A DNA stretch of 64,000 nucleotides from NCBI GenBank assembly GCA_008692225.1, contig VICG01000012.1:2108001-2172000 (forward strand), in the 5' to 3' direction. The position numbers and the translations under genes are program-made. Positions 1-12,163 of the stretch are shown piece after piece. The number at the start of each line of letters is the position of its first letter. Position 1 is the stretch's first letter. Below the pieces are notes generated by a model that saw only the letters and a program-made list of their open reading frames with translations, made no database searches and had not been told where the DNA came from. The stretch comes from Monilinia fructicola (taxonomy: Eukaryota > Ascomycota > Leotiomycetes > Helotiales > Sclerotiniaceae).

Positions 1-486
1 TATTCGGAACGAAATCTGAATTAGAAAGGTCGGTAGCTGCTTAGTCAAGAAGATTTTCGAAGTTGGTAGATGGCCAAATCATCGGATACCCTGATATTCT
101 GTTTGTATGTATCAAAATTGATGATTTAAGGTCACAGGAATGAGTGTATCTGAGGTTACAAGTTCCGTTTGAGATATTTCAGGGTTGAAATGTTGTAGTA
201 TTTAGATTCCGCATACCAAAACATGAAAAATTTAGCCCTAACCTGTAATCCCATGTCTACCAAATACCAATGAATTTTTTAAGTAATATGGCACCAACTC
301 TTTGATACCATCTGTTATTTCTTCCTTCAATCCAAAACTTTTAATCCCTTTCCCTCTGCCTTTGATCTTGGTTCCCAAGTAAAACTCCTCAAATACCACC
401 TGAGACGACAAGATCACCACAATATGCATGTACTACCAACGTATTCCTGAAAAATGATACTTTCACCATTTCATTACAGAACCCGC
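1..486. other. Intergenic, no gene seen
   Basis: AT-rich sequence. The only open frame (63 codons, minus strand, near 238-429) has no recognisable domain and no clear start context, so no gene is called. Confidence 0.5.
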
Positions 487-960
487 TCAACGCGTTCTTG
501 CTGTGCCCTTCTTCTGAACATTGACAGGCTGCTCTAGATCCACTGAGGAAATAGTTCCATAATTGTTCGACCCACTGCTCTCAATTAGAGATTTCGTTAC
601 ATTCTCGTTCTTCGACCCAATGTTGCCATCGATCGCCATCTTCTTTGTCCCCTCATTTCCTGGAACCATATATATGTTCAGCTGTGTCGAAGGCCCCTTT
701 CCCTTCGAGTTGTGCATTGAATCCATCTTCGTGTCATGCAACATTCTCAAGTGTCTTATGTCATCTTTGAGCGTTTGATAAATGGCAATGACAAGAATTG
801 TAAACCAAATTAACAAGAAGATACATCCGCAAACCAAGCCTAGGTAGATGAAGAATTTTCCTATTATGCTGGTGAAGTTGATCCCAGCTTCACGGAGGGT
901 CTCTGTGTCGTTGATAATGACACCTGCTGCTATTTCTGTTATGTTGGATATGGGTGCCAT
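487..960 (-). CDS. Small single-pass membrane protein, unknown function
   Basis: This is a 157-residue open frame without an intron. The first ~33 residues carry N-glycosylation-type sites (NIT, NDT, NFT), suggesting a lumenal or outside N-terminus. One hydrophobic segment spans about residues 35-62 (IYLGLVCGCIFLLIWF inside it). A ~95-residue polar tail rich in Ser, Asn, Lys and Gly follows. No cleavable signal peptide is evident; the segment looks like a signal anchor. I do not recognise the family. The layout (short N-terminus, one TM, polar tail) is shared with the frames at 1822-2310, 5760-6521 and 25188-25676, although sequence similarity is not obvious by eye. Unlike two of those, its tail has no PPxY/LPxY motif. 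The start at 960 is the first ATG before the glycosylation sites. The coding call rests on the TM pattern and the clean reading frame. Confidence 0.55.
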   Translation of the reverse strand: MAPISNITEIAAGVIINDTETLREAGINFTSIIGKFFIYLGLVCGCIFLLIWFTILVIAIYQTLKDDIRHLRMLHDTKMDSMHNSKGKGPSTQLNIYMVPGNEGTKKMAIDGNIGSKNENVTKSLIESSGSNNYGTISSVDLEQPVNVQKKGTARTR

Positions 961-1821
961 TTTTGAGATAGACCTTGCTTTTGATTAGATTGCTGTGCTC
1001 GTACAATTTAATCATAATACTCATTGGGGAAATACTTACGAGGTTTGAATAACTGATATTCTTCAAGTGACTTGAGAAGATGAAGGGGCTCGAATACTGG
1101 TTGAAATAATGAAAGAAGAAATCTATCTTTCGAAAGAATTTATCTTCCAAGGTGTTAGGGATCTAGTAAAATAAGCCATTACCAAGTCAATTCCTTTTCA
1201 GATCAGCTGCGTGCTAGGGGAAAACTACATGTCATAGTATGTGATTTTTAACTAGAATTTTTAATGGGTGTTTACTATAACAATTCAGATAGGAGCTAAA
1301 TTTACGAAATCCCATCTTTTGAAAGCTCTCCACTGCCTAAAACCGTGCATCTTGACAAGTGGCCCACAATGTTCTTAAATTGGACATCTTGACAGATAAC
1401 AGATGAAAATATATGAGAATACAAAGATGAGTCGACGTTTCAGAAAGACTCAAGTTCTTGAACTTCTTGAATTCCATACGCAGTGTTGTGATTGGTATCC
1501 GTCAGTGAAACGGTGGTTGATATTGGATTTTTGATTACCACTATAAGGTTACAGACAAATATTCGGAATATGACGAATACTAATCACAGGTGAACTAAAC
1601 AACGTGTATAGATCAAATTGAAGCACAAATAATATATAGAGAGCCCGAAGTCCCCTCTTCCACCCAATCAAGTCACAAAGAGTCTCCTCAGATATAATTT
1701 TATCTGGGCGAGAACCATTTTCCATGTCGAAAATTCACCACCTTTCCTGTCTCCAACCTATTTGGATCTCCATCGATTCTTGATAACAGTAGATGCCCCC
1801 TTTGACGACTGCATGTGGTGA
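961..1821. other. Intergenic, no gene seen
   Basis: Lies between two minus-strand membrane-protein genes. No long open frame or RNA gene was recognised. It should hold the promoter of the 487-960 gene. Confidence 0.5.
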
Positions 1822-2310
1822 TTAGTTGATAGTTTGAATATCTACAGGGACAATTGTTACACGTACCGATGTATACGACGGAAGCCTCTCTAAGCTGTCC
1901 ACGTAACTTGGAAGCGTCTCTGAGCTTTCCACGTGACTTAGAAGCGAGAGATTACCTTCCTCCGTGGTGGTTCTATCGATTGAATAGCTTGGTGGCGCAT
2001 TGTTTCCTCCTTCCATAACCTCAGAATATATCAAAGTTTCATCAGATCCCGACATGCGTTCTTCAGTTCTCTCCGATAAAAAATAATCCTTGAGACGGCC
2101 TACCAAAGCCACGGAGACCACAAAGGTCAACACTATACATGAAAAAAAGAAGATAAGAAGGTTGAATCTTGCCACATTACATTCCCTTGATGCGCATTCG
2201 TCGCTGAATGTGAAGGATACATAATTTATTGATTTGAAAATAATCGAACTGTTGTAGGCTTTTTTGATGGCTTCCATGTCGAGGGTTGATGCGTCACTGG
2301 CACCCTGCAA
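1822..2310 (-). CDS. Small single-pass membrane protein with PY-motif tail
   Basis: This is a 162-residue intronless frame. About 48 residues, with an NSS glycosylation-type site and a CASREC cysteine pair, precede one hydrophobic segment (about residues 50-72, LLIFFFSCIVLTFVVSVALV). The cytosolic-like tail carries APPSY, LPSY and LPSY. PPxY and LPxY are the PY forms known to bind WW domains of Rsp5/Nedd4 ubiquitin ligases; adaptors of this kind are established in yeast. The end of the tail is a threefold 10-residue repeat (LLSHVESSET, LPSYVDSLER, LPSYTSVRVT). The start could be 2310 or the internal ATG at 2277. A role as an Rsp5 adaptor or substrate is inference. No homologous family is recognised. 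It sits in a loose cluster with similar small membrane proteins. Confidence 0.6.
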   Translation of the reverse strand: MQGASDASTLDMEAIKKAYNSSIIFKSINYVSFTFSDECASRECNVARFNLLIFFFSCIVLTFVVSVALVGRLKDYFLSERTEERMSGSDETLIYSEVMEGGNNAPPSYSIDRTTTEEGNLSLLSHVESSETLPSYVDSLERLPSYTSVRVTIVPVDIQTIN

Positions 2311-5300
2311 GGAGGCGGGAGAAATGAAGAAGATTTGGAAGTTCCTTAGATGTGAATGATGCTGAGGATGATGATAGGTAAGATATAGCGATCATCGAGC
2401 TGCATAATCGTGCAAAATGTATGGAGTTATGGAAGCATGTTTTTTGTTTGTAATTTTATATAAGTGATCAAAGAATTTTGGGACTTACGTCATTCTTATG
2501 ATGAGAAGCGCTGGTGTTTAGATACAGTTAGCCATAGGAGATGGGTGGCTTAGTCCACTGATACTACATGATTGCCAATATACCTGTGTCAGTTTTTGCA
2601 TACTAGATTGGCCCAGGACTACTACTTGACACATAGTCTTCACGGTTTTCCCAACTTTATAATAGACTTGAACTAAGCGACTGTTTAAGTTCATATTCGT
2701 ATCGTGAAATTCTCCCAAAAGTTATGACATTGACGGGGTTTATGAATGACAGGATACTATCCCATAGACTGCAGGTAATGGACAGGTTTAATAATTCGTG
2801 CATGGAACCTGAATAACCCAAGCTGGTTGGCTATTTTTCATCAAAATGGTGTTTGAAGGTATTTAGCATCAACTTGGTGTGAATCTTATATTTTTGAATT
2901 ATAAAAAAAGACAGCAATCTAGAATTAGCGAATATTTATACTTTATAAATTATAATATATGTATATCATAAATCTCATTTGAAATGGGATTGTAATTATC
3001 AGATAAATATAGATATTGTATAGTATCGTAAGAACGCCAGTGATTTCATCAGTCAACAAAATCCCTGTTAGCCCAACGTGTCCATTTTCCACAGTCTGGA
3101 GATAGGTTTCTTCATTTCCTTAGATTGCTTTAGTTTAAATACTATAATTGAGTCTAGATCATGTAGTCATCATCTCAGATGCGTTTTTCAACACATCAGC
3201 ACATCTCAATATTCATCTCAAGGTCTTAACAGGCAAAGATGAGAAAGAGTTTATGTTCAGAATAAGGACCTAGATAACATCCCGGAGGCGTTGATGAGGA
3301 AAATCATTTTCATTTCATTTTTTTGCAACGGTGGATGATGTCATGGCTCGAAATATGGTGGTTTGGCTCACTTTGACCTAATTAGTCTCTCGCTTAGGGT
3401 TAATCAAACGTGGTGAGAGCTACTCGTTGCCAAGACTACAACTAAAAACGAGCCAGCCTAGTCATTGTAGCTGAGTCAATTTTCGTCGCGTAAATTATTC
3501 ATTTCTTCCCTCATATCTCCCACCCCGGTTGAAGTTCAATATAATCTGATAATTATTGATAAAGCTCTTAGTCTTCTTCAATTCATTCCAACGAACAGAA
3601 ACACATCTGTAACAGAAGATTTGTTACCTGACTTGCTGATTAAAATCAAGTAGAACTCATTTATCTGCTGATTGTCTGATATCATTCTATGCTATCTGAA
3701 ATGAATTTTGTATCAAATTTCGGACCATGGGATCAATTAAAGCCCACTTATCTCAAGTATCGCGTAGGTAAATTGCACTATGTAGAAATTCTAACATTAG
3801 AAAATGCTAGGCACAGTATCTTACTAGCTTCAAGAGCTACCTAGTATACTATAGAACATGTGTAAGTATCGCTTTGCTCAGTTTCAACTAACAAGAGTAA
3901 TTACTCACATTCAATTATTACAAGCATCTGAAACCCACTCCATAACGACAGCATCATTTACCTCCATAATGTATTCGACGCTTGGCTGTGTGGACCATCA
4001 AATTCACTAGCCTTTGAATTCCTCGTTTGAACAGAGCACACCACCGACTTTAATCTATACTTAAACAAGCTTTAGAGGGACTGACAATATTAATGGAAGA
4101 GTTAATAGATCAGTATCAGGCCAGGGCATCCATCTCAACATGCACAATTCAACAAATACGTAACTCCAATTCATCCCTAACTTTCGAAAATTCGATTTCA
4201 AGAGTTACTATACACGCCAAGAAGGGCTAAGGGTAGAAATTCTGAATTCTTCGGTCTAACTTTGCTATTCAATGCTAGTTTGTGTAATCATTTGCAACTA
4301 CAAGATATGCTGATTAATCAATAACTAGAGGCTTGCAAAGGATGTTGGGGTATGGAGATAAATGGCACGATCTACACAGTTTCTTCGCTCGAAGCCGCGG
4401 AAAGATCATTACGAGGATCAGTAATTATAAGTATGAAATGCGCTTTTCACTCTCAAGTCATCTAAAAAAATTAATGAAACGCATATAATATTGTTGAAGA
4501 TATTCCTCAAGGACACAAAAAGCTTTCTTTGACAAAAAGAATCCCACATCAAGACAAAGATATAAGATCAAAATTGACCACTTGGCAAACTAACAGAGAC
4601 AATATTCCGAAGGTTCCTACTCGGTGATCACATCACAAGACGCTGAAGATACCTTTGATAGATGATGACTTGAATTGGCATCAGGAGAGTAGGGGCTATG
4701 CGGGTTTTATGCTCGATAATAAGTCACGGGGAAGCAAGCATTTATCTCTCCTTGACGTTCTGCCAGAAGAAAGTATTAATAAACGGTAAATTGAGTTATT
4801 GAAAAAATAAATCGTGCTTTATAGACAGAGACCTTTTTGGATATTCGATTAAATAAATGCCTAAATGATGTTTGATGGCCTTGCAACAAATCTTGCTACA
4901 TCAAACTAATGCTACTCTTCAATCTAGTAACAGATAATAATCTTATACATTCGTTTACTTAATGTGTACGTACAAAATCATCTGAGCAATTGAATATTGT
5001 CCAATATGTCAAGCCCGGCGTGAAACTCAAAAGATTTTCAAACAAAGATATAATCACAGGGTAAAACTCTAAAATATTATGAGATACAAAGTCGAGTGCC
5101 GACGCTAATAAGCTGGACTTGTCATTAGCTCACAACTGAATGACTCCGGTATCTATCTAAGGGGGGGCTAAGCGAGCTAATCTTATTTAACCATTCCATA
5201 AACTCTCAATCACTGCTAAATTGAGCTTCTCCGTCCATATACTAACATGTCAACATCTGAAAATGACAGATATAGTCATTTCAACGAATCATACGGTGAG

Positions 5301-5759
5301 ATTTGGCCTCACTTTCTACAGCTAACTTTGAAGGAACGATGAAATACAGCCTAGTGTCGAGCCAAACAGCTTCCAGTAGTAATCTAAGAGGTATTAGCGA
5401 CTGTATCCCATGTCTTGTCACGGATTCTGGTCTCTGTGGAAAATATTACTTTCCCAGAATTTTTGAAAATTTCTGATTCTTGTCATCCAAAAGTTTTCAT
5501 GGCAACTCTTGAAGTAAAACCTATCATCGGGGAAAATACTGCAATCATCGTATGGTTGTCAAAAAACAACACGAGGTAATGAGATCTCACAGTGCTCCTA
5601 CAAGCATATCATCTGACTGCCACAGATCTCACAATTGCTACAGCAACATCACTTGAAAACTACGATTGAACTTCTACGAGTACCACTCGAATCATAGAAC
5701 CGTACAGAGATTGCATCAAGCGTTATAAAGTAGTATAGGCTTTCTAGCATCCGTCCACA
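2311..5759. other. 3.4-kb AT-rich intergenic region, no gene seen
   Basis: Scattered short frames only (for example minus 2518-2718) without domains. No long repeats or RNA genes were recognised. The last ~200 bases would hold the promoter of the 5760 gene. Confidence 0.5.
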
Positions 5760-6521
5760 ATGGTCATCAAGAATCCAGCTACCAACACGGGCATCACCGC
5801 TGGGTGTGGAACCTTCTCTTCACCTGCCTTTATTACCAACACTTCAGAACAAGAAGGTCTAGTCACACCTCCAGATATCTACCTTATCAACATTACCTCT
5901 ATCATACTCTGGGCTTCTGTCATCATCATCATGTTCGCCATTTTCTGGTATCATATCACGATCTCCGTTTCGCGTATCGTCACGAGATGGCGTCGAAGAA
6001 AATATCAAGATCTAGTGCCCATAGGAGAAGAGGAGAGACTTCTGGAGAGTTCAAAATTCCTCAGGGATACAGGTCTGCCCAAGGTGCCGGGACTGCGCGA
6101 GGAATGCGCTCCGGAGAATGATGTTGATTCGGTCTGGTCCGATGAGAGCGACAACGAGGACGTGGACGACAATAGGGATGCGGACACGGATACCAACAAA
6201 AATAAAAGTCAACGTAGAAATGGGAATGCTCGTCCATCAAAAAAAGCTGCAGTCGCTGCATCAATCTATGGATCCTTGGATCCAGTCCCAGATCGTCGAA
6301 TCGTCGAAGACGAAGTAGAGATTATAGTAACGGCCGAAGAGGACAATATAAATATGCGTCTCTTGGAGGAATATCAAGCATATGGCGCTGAGCGATGGAG
6401 ATTAGATATTGGGGTTTTGGATGAGGCGGAGAGGGAAAGGGTGCATTGGCGTGCGGAGTGGATGAGGACGCAAGCGCATGAGGGATTTGCTCATTCCCCG
6501 AGTGATTTTTGGTATCGATGA
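5760..6521 (+). CDS. Single-pass membrane protein with long acidic tail, unknown function
   Basis: This is a 253-residue intronless frame. Residues 1-41 are polar with an NTS site. A hydrophobic segment covers about residues 42-66 (ILWASVIIIMFAIFWYH inside it), followed by a basic stop-transfer stretch (RWRRRKYQ), which argues for a cytosolic C-terminus. The tail is acidic and probably disordered at about 95-155 (a DESDNEDVDDNRDADTD stretch), with a more helical end around 195-253. No PPxY motif was seen. It belongs to the same structural class as its upstream neighbours (short outside part, one TM, tail) but is not clearly homologous. The ATG at 5760 is first in frame after a plausible leader. 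Codon use and the TM/charge pattern support a real gene; the function is unknown. Confidence 0.6.
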   Translation: MVIKNPATNTGITAGCGTFSSPAFITNTSEQEGLVTPPDIYLINITSIILWASVIIIMFAIFWYHITISVSRIVTRWRRRKYQDLVPIGEEERLLESSKFLRDTGLPKVPGLREECAPENDVDSVWSDESDNEDVDDNRDADTDTNKNKSQRRNGNARPSKKAAVAASIYGSLDPVPDRRIVEDEVEIIVTAEEDNINMRLLEEYQAYGAERWRLDIGVLDEAERERVHWRAEWMRTQAHEGFAHSPSDFWYR

Positions 6522-7797
6522 ATCAATTCAAGTACTGGATGGTGGATGTGGTGTTGCTTTTGAGTTCGATGACTATAAAGAAAGAGTGTGTATCGAGAGT
6601 GTGCATGCCTAGATGAAGTTATTGATGAGCATGCAGGATTGGACAGCCTGGACGGACTTAATCGCTATTTAAGTCGTCGCAAACGCAGTCCTTCTGGGGT
6701 TAAAATGGAACCTCGAAACTCCATGCAGTCGGAGACTGATTGCTTACGATTAAGGAGAGATATGATCAATGAGAAACTGCGGATCAGAAACCAGAACCGA
6801 GGACCGACAAAACGAGGAATGAGAGACGAGAAACAAGAGACCCGAATAAGAATGGAGCCCAGAGAGCTCTTGAGAAAACGATAAAGAGGCCATATGAGAA
6901 TGAGGAATGAGTTGGGCCTGATTCGCAGGAAAGTGTAGTGATGTAGTCAGGTTCAATCGAGTCCAAGGAATTGAGTCGAACCAGTTGTCATAAACAGCAC
7001 GTCTTGAACAGACGATGCCGTACTTAAACTGGAGGTAAATTATATTGTATGATAGGTTATGTACTAGGAGTTTCCAATATTGGCGTTAGAGGAAAAGAAG
7101 CACAATCTCATTTTTTGATTGAGAGGGAAAGAGTATATCGTAATAGTATTAGTTTTATTGTGAAAAGTTGTCTGATATTTCCTCATGATATTAAAAGCAT
7201 AATCATAGTACAAAAAATACACCTATTTTCTCTTTATTTATTCATACAATCAGATTTTGATATCCTCAATTATCTATTCATCTATCGATTCAAAAGTTCT
7301 AAAACCCCATTTCTTCCTCCCCTTTTCTCCAATATATTTTCTTTCACTCCTTCCCTTCTTCCCACAACTCCACCATCATCCATCCATCCATCCATCCATC
7401 TATCCATTCATTTATTTATTTATTTATTTATCCATCTATCTATCCATCCATTCATCTATTCATTCATTCATTTATCCATCCATCCATCCATTCATACATC
7501 CATCCATCCATCCTCAAAACACCCACGCTTGAACCAATATGAGTTTGATATACGATACACGATACCATACCATAGTGAGTATTAACAGTCTTCTACATTA
7601 TACGACGTTTATGACCAGAATTTTGAATATACAATCAGCATTAGGTTGAGGAAACTTTCAAATATGTATGTATATACATATATGTATATATATATATGTA
7701 TTACTTAGATGAAAGCTTTCAATAACATTATATAGTCATACCACCATCTATTTCATTACAAATTAAGCCTTAATATATTAACAGAGTCTCTCAGAAT
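6522..7797. other. Intergenic region with microsatellites
   Basis: Lies between the convergent 5760 gene and the minus-strand gene ending at 7798. It contains an ATCC/ATTT-type tract (7378-7515) and an ATGTATAT-type palindromic AT run near 7663-7700. Open frames here are low-complexity by-products of the tract. Confidence 0.6.
7378..7515. repeat. (CATC)n / (TTTA)n compound microsatellite
   Basis: About 140 bases of four-base units alternating between CATC-type and TTTA-type with point changes. It produces artificial Ser/Ile/His or Phe/Ile-rich frames on the plus strand. Confidence 0.9.
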
Positions 7798-10700
7798 TCA
7801 TGAGCGCCTTGTCTTTCTTCTTCTTTCACCCCCACCTTCCCCGGGAACCACCACATCCCACGCCGCCTCTCTCACACCCAACTCTTCTTCCTCCCCCCTG
7901 AAAATCTCCAACCTCCCTTTCCTCGGTGCATCCCATCCCCATCTCTCCGCCCCCTTCACCAAACAAACCAACGCCAGCCTCCTCCCTTCCACCCCCATGG
8001 TCCCCAACAATCCCTCCAACTCCGCAACCTGCGCTTCTCTTCCCCTCCTCTCAACCCAAACCCCCAACTTCCTTACCATCTCAACCAGCGCATCGGGGCT
8101 CAGCCCCTCCTCCACCATCCCCGCAACCCCGCTCTTCAACTCCTCAAATGCGAGCCCGAAACCGCAGAACAGGAGTTGAATCCTCAGTTTGCGCGTTATG
8201 CTACATTCTGCAAGGTAACCCAGGATAAGAGACGTAGTTGCGACTAGTGGTCTTGAGCCTGCCGAATCCCAACCTACATAGGATGAATATTCATCGATGA
8301 GGACTCGGAGCAGATTTCTAGTTTTGAGTGTGATTTCTTGGGGTTTGGTGAGGGGGAGAAAGATGGTTGGGAAGATTGTTGAGGAGGGGTTCGAGGCGAA
8401 GAGGGTGTAGATTACCCGGGCGGTAGCGTGTTGTTCGTCAATGTTCCTTGCTTGGAGAAGTTCCTGGAGTCGTGTTTGCAGGGAATTATAGCCTTTCTGG
8501 GAGAATTCGAATGGGAGGCGAGGGGTTGTGCTTAGGGTTCCGAGGGTTTGGATGCGAAGTTCAGTAGATGGGGAAGAAAGAAGATTCAAGAGAATTTCGA
8601 GAATGTTTTGGATGATTGAGGAGTTTGATATGATGGAGGGGATAGAGAAAAGAGAGGCGATGATGGCTAGGAGAGATTTTTGGATTTCCATGTCGTCTTC
8701 TGTGGTTTTGGATGCTGTGGATTGATAAATGTCCCAGGTCTGAGGTTTGGAAAGATAAAATTCGTGAGAAAGAGCTTGAAGGACTGCAGTACATGAATCT
8801 GGATGTAAAGTCTCGTCGGTCGAAGTCTTGATTAGAAACTCATAGGCTTCGTCCGTTTCTAGTGTTCCTATCAGACGGATTACTTCCTTTCCTATTGTTA
8901 TACGTTGGCGAGGGATATCAGTCAGAAGCTTAAATGCTTGAGGTGCGCTCATAGATTGGATGATGTGCTTTAATGAATAAGTCGCCATCTTCGCTCTTTG
9001 ACTTCCCTTATTGGTTTCATCATCTTTGGGGTCATTTTGTGCCGGAATTCCATCCTCATCAGAAGAGGGTAACAAGGATAGTATAACCTTGTATCCTGAA
9101 CCCGTATCAAACTTGGCTAAAGCCTTTATAGCACTCTCATACACGGTGGTAATTGATGAGGTGGCTAAGTGCGAAAGTATTTTTGGATCAATGAAATTTA
9201 AAAGTCCAAGAGTTCTGATATATGATGAATCTTCGTAGATCATATCCTTGTCTTCTTCGACACGGGTCTCAAGTATGGAAGCAAATTTTTCCTGTTGTTT
9301 TTGCGTCCATTTTCGATAAATCCAAGGACGATGTTCATGACAGAGAGAAGGAAAAAGAAGTCGACGCTCCGATTCAGGACCATAGTGCTCTAGCAGCTTG
9401 GGGATTAAGTCTTGTCGATGTAACAATACATGAGAAAGTATAAGTTCAGAGACAATGCTTGGTATGGTTTCTGGTTGCAGGAGCTGTGGGACGATACGAA
9501 AGAACGATTTCGAACGATGTTTTTTTAAGAAATTCAAGCATTCGCCTGCTGTCGCTGTAATTCTTAAAATTTTCCATGACAACAGCACGCTCAAATATAT
9601 CAAGTATTTCAGTCCAAAACTTAAGATGATCCGAAAAGAGGTCGGCTAAATTTAGCAAAGCAGTCAGGTCCCTTTTTTCGAAGAGATCGTGGAGAGTAGG
9701 CGATAAAGTTCTTTGAACAATGTCCATGATCATATTCGTACCAAACCTCCCCGATGCATGTGAAAACATATTGATGTTTGTCAATATACCCCCCTTAACA
9801 AATGGTACTATTTGAGAGACGGTCCATTCAGGAAAATATGTTAAAAGGCGAGATAATATTTGCAGCATGCTGTCAATACTGGATTGAGATAAATCACTTG
9901 CTTCCAAAGCTTGTCTGATGATTTTCTCCAGGTTGGGAAGGTGCTCTTCATTCCATCGGCCACCAGGAATCTTTGATAGAGCCCTTAGCATTGCCAATCG
10001 GACTGGATCTTGATCATTTCTGTACCGGATAACGAGATTCAATGCATTCGAAACATAAGTTTCATCAAACATCGCCGACTTGATTTGGCATTTCAACGCA
10101 GAAGAACGAATTTCGGCATCTTTGGAGTGCAAGAAAGGCCTTTGGAGTTCAATCCCTTCGGCCCAAGGAGTTAGTCCAATATATGAGATCCGATCAGAAG
10201 GCTTTGCTTCGAAAGCAGAAAGTGTAATATGCCGACGTGCCTCTTCAAGTCGATAAGGATTTGGTAGATGCGAGACAATACTGGAGTTAAGAACGCCCTC
10301 TTTAGATCGCCAGATATGTCGTATGACTGGGTATAGAACTGAACGTTGCTCATGAGTAAGAGCTTGGAAGTCCCAGGTGCTGATTTTATTATATTCAAAG
10401 ACAGTGAGGGTATGCTCAAGAGACAGGCGTTTCAGGATGTCATTATCGAAAGACAACTTTTCCAGAGCAACATCATCCTTTTCGAGAACTAATTTTATGC
10501 AAGCATCTGGATTGGCCGATAACAATTCTTGCAGTGGTAAATTTGATATTGGTATTTTCTCTGCCATTGATGTCAGCAGTTTTAACGCCGCATCTGGCCG
10601 CTGGCTGGTCCATTTCGAAACAATCGAGTTTATGATGCTCAAGAATACAGGATTCACCGGTTCTGGCCCGTTGATCCACACTTCCAGTTGAGTTTGTACA

Positions 10701-11263
10701 ATAGAAGGGTGATTAGTCGCCAACCTGAGCCAATCGCGTTCTGAAAGCTTTGCAACCAGACGCGGCAGATTCTCAGAAACATACTGTGAGGAAGAAAGAG
10801 GGAATATTCGTCGAAAGACACTCGACTCTTCTTTCGCCACAATTCCTTCCAAATATTGATCAATGACTCCTGTTCTGGTCTTGAGTCTTCTCCAACGTTT
10901 TGAATATTTCATGCGACTTAAAGATCTGATTTGCAACTTCAATGGTACGGAACTCAATGCATTGAGAATTTGGTCATCGGTTCCCAAAAGCTCCACCAAA
11001 TGCATAGCTCGACTCTGAAGCCATTTAGATAATGAACCACCTGCAAGATACTGAAGTGGTAAGTTAACATCTTGACTTCCATGACAAGAATCGAGTGCGA
11101 GCTTTTGTTCGTACGTAGAACCATCGAGTAATTCGTAAATCATAGATCGAGTTGAAGGGTTTTTTGTTGATTGTTGGCCGATTATTAACATTTGTTTGGT
11201 ACGGTCATTGTATGTGAGACTTTCACATTGTTCAAGAGCTGTTGAGACATTGCTTGAGGTCAT
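7798..11263 (-). CDS. Large helical-repeat (HEAT/ARM-like) protein with one frame break
   Basis: Two long frames, 11263 down to about 9527 and about 9519 down to 7798, read as one protein of about 1,154 residues if one base is skipped in a run of seven T (plus 9520-9526; sense CTT then seven A). Removing one A makes the span exactly 1,155 codons, and the sequence flows from a MLEFLKK segment into KSFFRIVPQLLQPE. The whole product is strings of amphipathic helices rich in Leu, Ile and Ser, typical of HEAT/ARM-type superhelices; no catalytic motif is visible. The start is set at the ATG at 11263 (MTSSNVS); one slightly upstream (11272) is also in frame. I cannot assign the family beyond a fungal HEAT-like protein. 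The break may be a sequencing error, a recent mutation or, less likely, +1 frameshifting. No intron boundary fits the join. Confidence 0.65.
9520..9526 (-). other. Frame break in A7 run (sense strand)
   Basis: The sense strand reads CTT followed by seven A, then CATCG. The upstream reading frame and the downstream one differ by a single extra base here, with good protein-like sequence on both sides. Confidence 0.75.
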
Positions 11264-11272
11264 GATGTACAA

Positions 11273-12163
11273 TAGTCAGAACAGAACTCTGAATAGGAGG
11301 GGCTGTAGATTTGGACAAGGTAAGGTGGTAGGAGGAGGAGTGGGTAAAAGGACAGTGATGATGATGATGACAACCACAACAATGACAATGACAATGATAA
11401 TACTGATAATAATTATAACAATAATAATAATATTTCAAAATGAGAATAAGAGAATAAGAGAATAAATCGTAAATTCGTTAACAGGTAATCGAGAATGAAA
11501 TATAATTCAAAATCAATATAGCGACGACTATATATGTAACATCAACAATGATGTAAGAGTCTCAAAGATCCTCCTTTTAACTTTTGAAACTTTTTAATAG
11601 TTTGATAAACTAATAAGGTTAATCAATTGTTGAACCCAGAGTAAAGATCCAAGCTACCAATCATCATCTCGTATCGATCCACGTAAAATGACTCAGGCCG
11701 TGCCTTGGTGGTGGATCTTCTGAAGGCCTCCAAATTCACAAGGGATGCCATCGAATGACTTAAGATGCATGAACGAATATTGTAAGTATTAATATGGGGA
11801 AAAGTGTTCAAAAGATGGAAAGGATGGGGAAAATACGAAGAAGGATCGAGTCGTCAAAGAAATATTGAATGGTTGCCTTGTTGCAGTATCAAATACTTCG
11901 AATTCGAATACTTCAATAGCCAAAGAAGTAATAAGTATCGTACCAGTAACCTTCATTCTTTGTATAATGTATTTGATCCCAAATTATATACCTATGTAGC
12001 CGTTCATTATTCATCAAACATATGTATATGTAATGTATATGTATACATACTTGAAATCCAAAACGCCAGGGATGAATAACATCCCAATACATCCATGTCC
12101 CTAATCCTATCCCTATGGCATCTTGGACAAAAGTATATTTCACGAGTAAGATAGAGTAATTTA
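11273..12163. other. Intergenic region with a CAATGA/TAATAA microsatellite
   Basis: Upstream of the 7798-11263 gene and downstream of the 12164-13349 gene. An imperfect tract at about 11357-11436 of ATGATG, CAATGA and ATAATA units gives only low-complexity frames. No gene is called. Confidence 0.6.

Noticed and set aside
7049..7585. Open frame of 178 codons rich in Ser, Ile, His
   Set aside because: It is the translation of a four-base microsatellite with no unique domain.
9446..9603. Intron as the explanation of the frame change in the HEAT-like gene
   Set aside because: Both flanks of the A7 are good protein sequence and a one-base change gives an exact codon count; no GT..AG pair fits better.
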